Shown here piece by piece: positions 5,191 to 6,406 of a DNA stretch of 6,406 nt (position 1 is its first letter; every line of letters begins with the position of its first letter). The stretch covers positions 1 through 6,406 of the forward strand of contig JAQBYL010000244.1 in assembly GCA_027622495.1 (NCBI GenBank). The letters are read 5' to 3'. The translations under genes and the position numbers were made by a program. Below the pieces are notes generated by a model. It saw only the letters and a list, made by a program, of their open reading frames with translations, did not search any database and was not told where the DNA came from. The DNA is from Pseudomonadota bacterium. GTDB taxonomy: Bacteria > Pseudomonadota > Gammaproteobacteria > Pseudomonadales > Azotimanducaceae.

Positions 5191-6406
5191 TTATGCTCGC
5201 GCTACGTCCTCCAGGCGGACCAGTTCCTGGCCATCGTCCACCCGGCTTCCCACCGCACAAAGCAACTCCGTTACCTTGCCCGCTCGGGGCGCTCTGATCT
5301 CGTGCTCCATTTTCATGGCTTCAACCACCATCAGTAGATCGCCCGAATTGATGCGCTCACCGGTTTTGACCGCCACCCGGATCACCTGACCCGGCATGGG
5401 TGAGGTGATCTGATCGCCGGTCGAGGCACGCTGGTCCACGGCACTCACGTGTCTGTCGGGCAGCACAAACATCACGGTGTGGCCTTCGCGAAAAAGATAA
5501 ACGCGATCATCGATGAGCCGGTAGCCGGCCCGCTGAACTACCCCATTGAGCGCAACTTCGATGGTGGCTGATGTTCTACGAACGGATCCCCATGTGGCTG
5601 ATTGCCCGTCACACTCAACTGCGTCATCGATCAGGTGCAGCCGCTGGGTGTTTTTCTGCTGACGTAAGTAAACGTTTACTTCGCTTGGCTGGTTCAGCCG
5701 AAAGCCGTCTGCCACGGACCAGGGTCCCGCCTCAGATCCCAGGCTGACCAGACCTGCAAGCAGCCAATCCGCCAGGCCGAGTTGCGGTATGACCTGCGCA
5801 TGGACCTCGTCGGCGAGACCGGTTGTATAGTCGCCGGCGCGAAACCCGGGGTGGTCTACGAGCTTTCGCAGATAACCCACGTTGTGTTCAATCCCGGCAA
5901 TTTCCGTTGCGTTCAATGCGCTGATCATCCTGCTGATCGCTTCCGCTCGATTCTCACCATGAGTGATGATTTTTGCGAGCATAGGATCGTAGTGAACGCT
6001 TACTTCACTGCCTTGCTCCACACCCGTGTCTACCCGTGCACTGACCGGAAAACGCAGGTGCCGCAGAACGCCCGTGGAAGGCAGAAAACGACGTGCAGGA
6101 TTTTCGGCATAGACCCGAACTTCAAGTGCATGCCCGTGCGGCGTCAGATCTTCCTGTTTGAACGGTAGCGCATCTCCCGCTGCAATCCGCAACTGCCAGG
6201 CAACCAGATCGAGACCGGTGATCGCCTCGGTGACTGGATGCTCGACCTGCAGCCGGGTATTCATTTCCATGAAGTAGAACTCATCGCCTTCTGCGATGAA
6301 CTCAATCGTTCCGGCACCACGATAGTCGATGGCTTGCGCGGCTGTGACCGCAGCCTGCCCGAGACGTGCCCGCAAGGCAGCATCTACCCCGGGTGCGGGG
6401 GCTTCT
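5191..6406 (-). CDS. liuD: 3-Methylcrotonyl-CoA carboxylase alpha (biotin carboxylase/carrier) subunit, C-terminal part
   Basis: The frame is open from the right edge to the stop at 5191, about 404 residues; the N-terminus and ATP-grasp start lie outside. The first visible residues, EAPAPGVDAALRAR, fit mid-protein biotin carboxylase sequence, so the TTG at 6375 is not a start. Visible parts are the catalytic strand EMNTRLQVEHPVTE (about 47-60, metal-binding and catalytic Glu and Arg), the biotin carboxylase C-terminal domain to about 200, a poorly conserved linking domain (about 200-325) and the biotinyl domain with EAMKM, whose Lys (about 365, codon 5313-5311) carries biotin. The subunit carboxylates biotin with ATP and bicarbonate and hands the CO2 to a beta subunit for 3-methylcrotonyl-CoA. 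The adjacent isovaleryl-CoA dehydrogenase supports this substrate; propionyl- or geranyl-CoA carboxylase alpha subunits look similar and cannot be fully excluded. Full family length is about 660 aa. Confidence 0.88.
   Translation of the reverse strand, partial: EAPAPGVDAALRARLGQAAVTAAQAIDYRGAGTIEFIAEGDEFYFMEMNTRLQVEHPVTEAITGLDLVAWQLRIAAGDALPFKQEDLTPHGHALEVRVYAENPARRFLPSTGVLRHLRFPVSARVDTGVEQGSEVSVHYDPMLAKIITHGENRAEAISRMISALNATEIAGIEHNVGYLRKLVDHPGFRAGDYTTGLADEVHAQVIPQLGLADWLLAGLVSLGSEAGPWSVADGFRLNQPSEVNVYLRQQKNTQRLHLIDDAVECDGQSATWGSVRRTSATIEVALNGVVQRAGYRLIDDRVYLFREGHTVMFVLPDRHVSAVDQRASTGDQITSPMPGQVIRVAVKTGERINSGDLLMVVEAMKMEHEIRAPRAGKVTELLCAVGSRVDDGQELVRLEDVARA

Noticed and set aside
6373..6375. 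TTG at 6375 as the start of the carboxylase gene
   Set aside because: Conserved biotin carboxylase sequence continues in frame upstream to the window edge, so this is an internal Leu codon.

Overview
The window (6.4 kb, GC-rich, seven genes) looks like the chromosome of an aerobic gammaproteobacterium, possibly marine or environmental. The grounds are a glnK-amtB pair next to ubiK and yifB (a neighbourhood I recall from Pseudomonas and relatives), a TorF-family outer-membrane barrel, a cytochrome c5, and leucine-catabolism enzymes. I cannot name a genus. Nothing suggests a mobile element, phage, CRISPR array or RNA gene.

Left block, minus strand (1-1275): TorF-family barrel -> glnK -> amtB. 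Only the first 34 codons of amtB are visible, running off the left edge from a GTG start. The 361-bp divergent region to the right (1276-1636) holds a near-consensus sigma-54 promoter (1360-1375) pointing into this block. Two NtrC-like palindromes lie about 119 and 142 bp upstream of its predicted start, with a long A/T tract between promoter and enhancers. Together these make a nitrogen-regulated unit: an outer-membrane barrel, a PII signal protein and an ammonium transporter that PII proteins block when nitrogen is plentiful.

Middle block, plus strand (1637-3380): ubiK (ubiquinone-biosynthesis accessory factor) and yifB/comM (AAA+ Mg-chelatase-like ATPase), 4 nt apart and probably co-transcribed. 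A short convergent gap follows.

Right block, minus strand (6406-3440): the C-terminal two-thirds of a biotin-dependent acyl-CoA carboxylase alpha subunit, most likely 3-methylcrotonyl-CoA carboxylase, then isovaleryl-CoA dehydrogenase (consecutive steps of leucine degradation), then a periplasmic cytochrome c5 that seems to have its own promoter.

No gene family here is new. The most informative signals are the sigma-54/NtrC module ahead of the barrel gene, the terminator-shaped palindrome inside the start of amtB, the long perfect hairpin between the barrel gene and glnK, and the heavy use of GTG/TTG starts (five of the seven visible starts).
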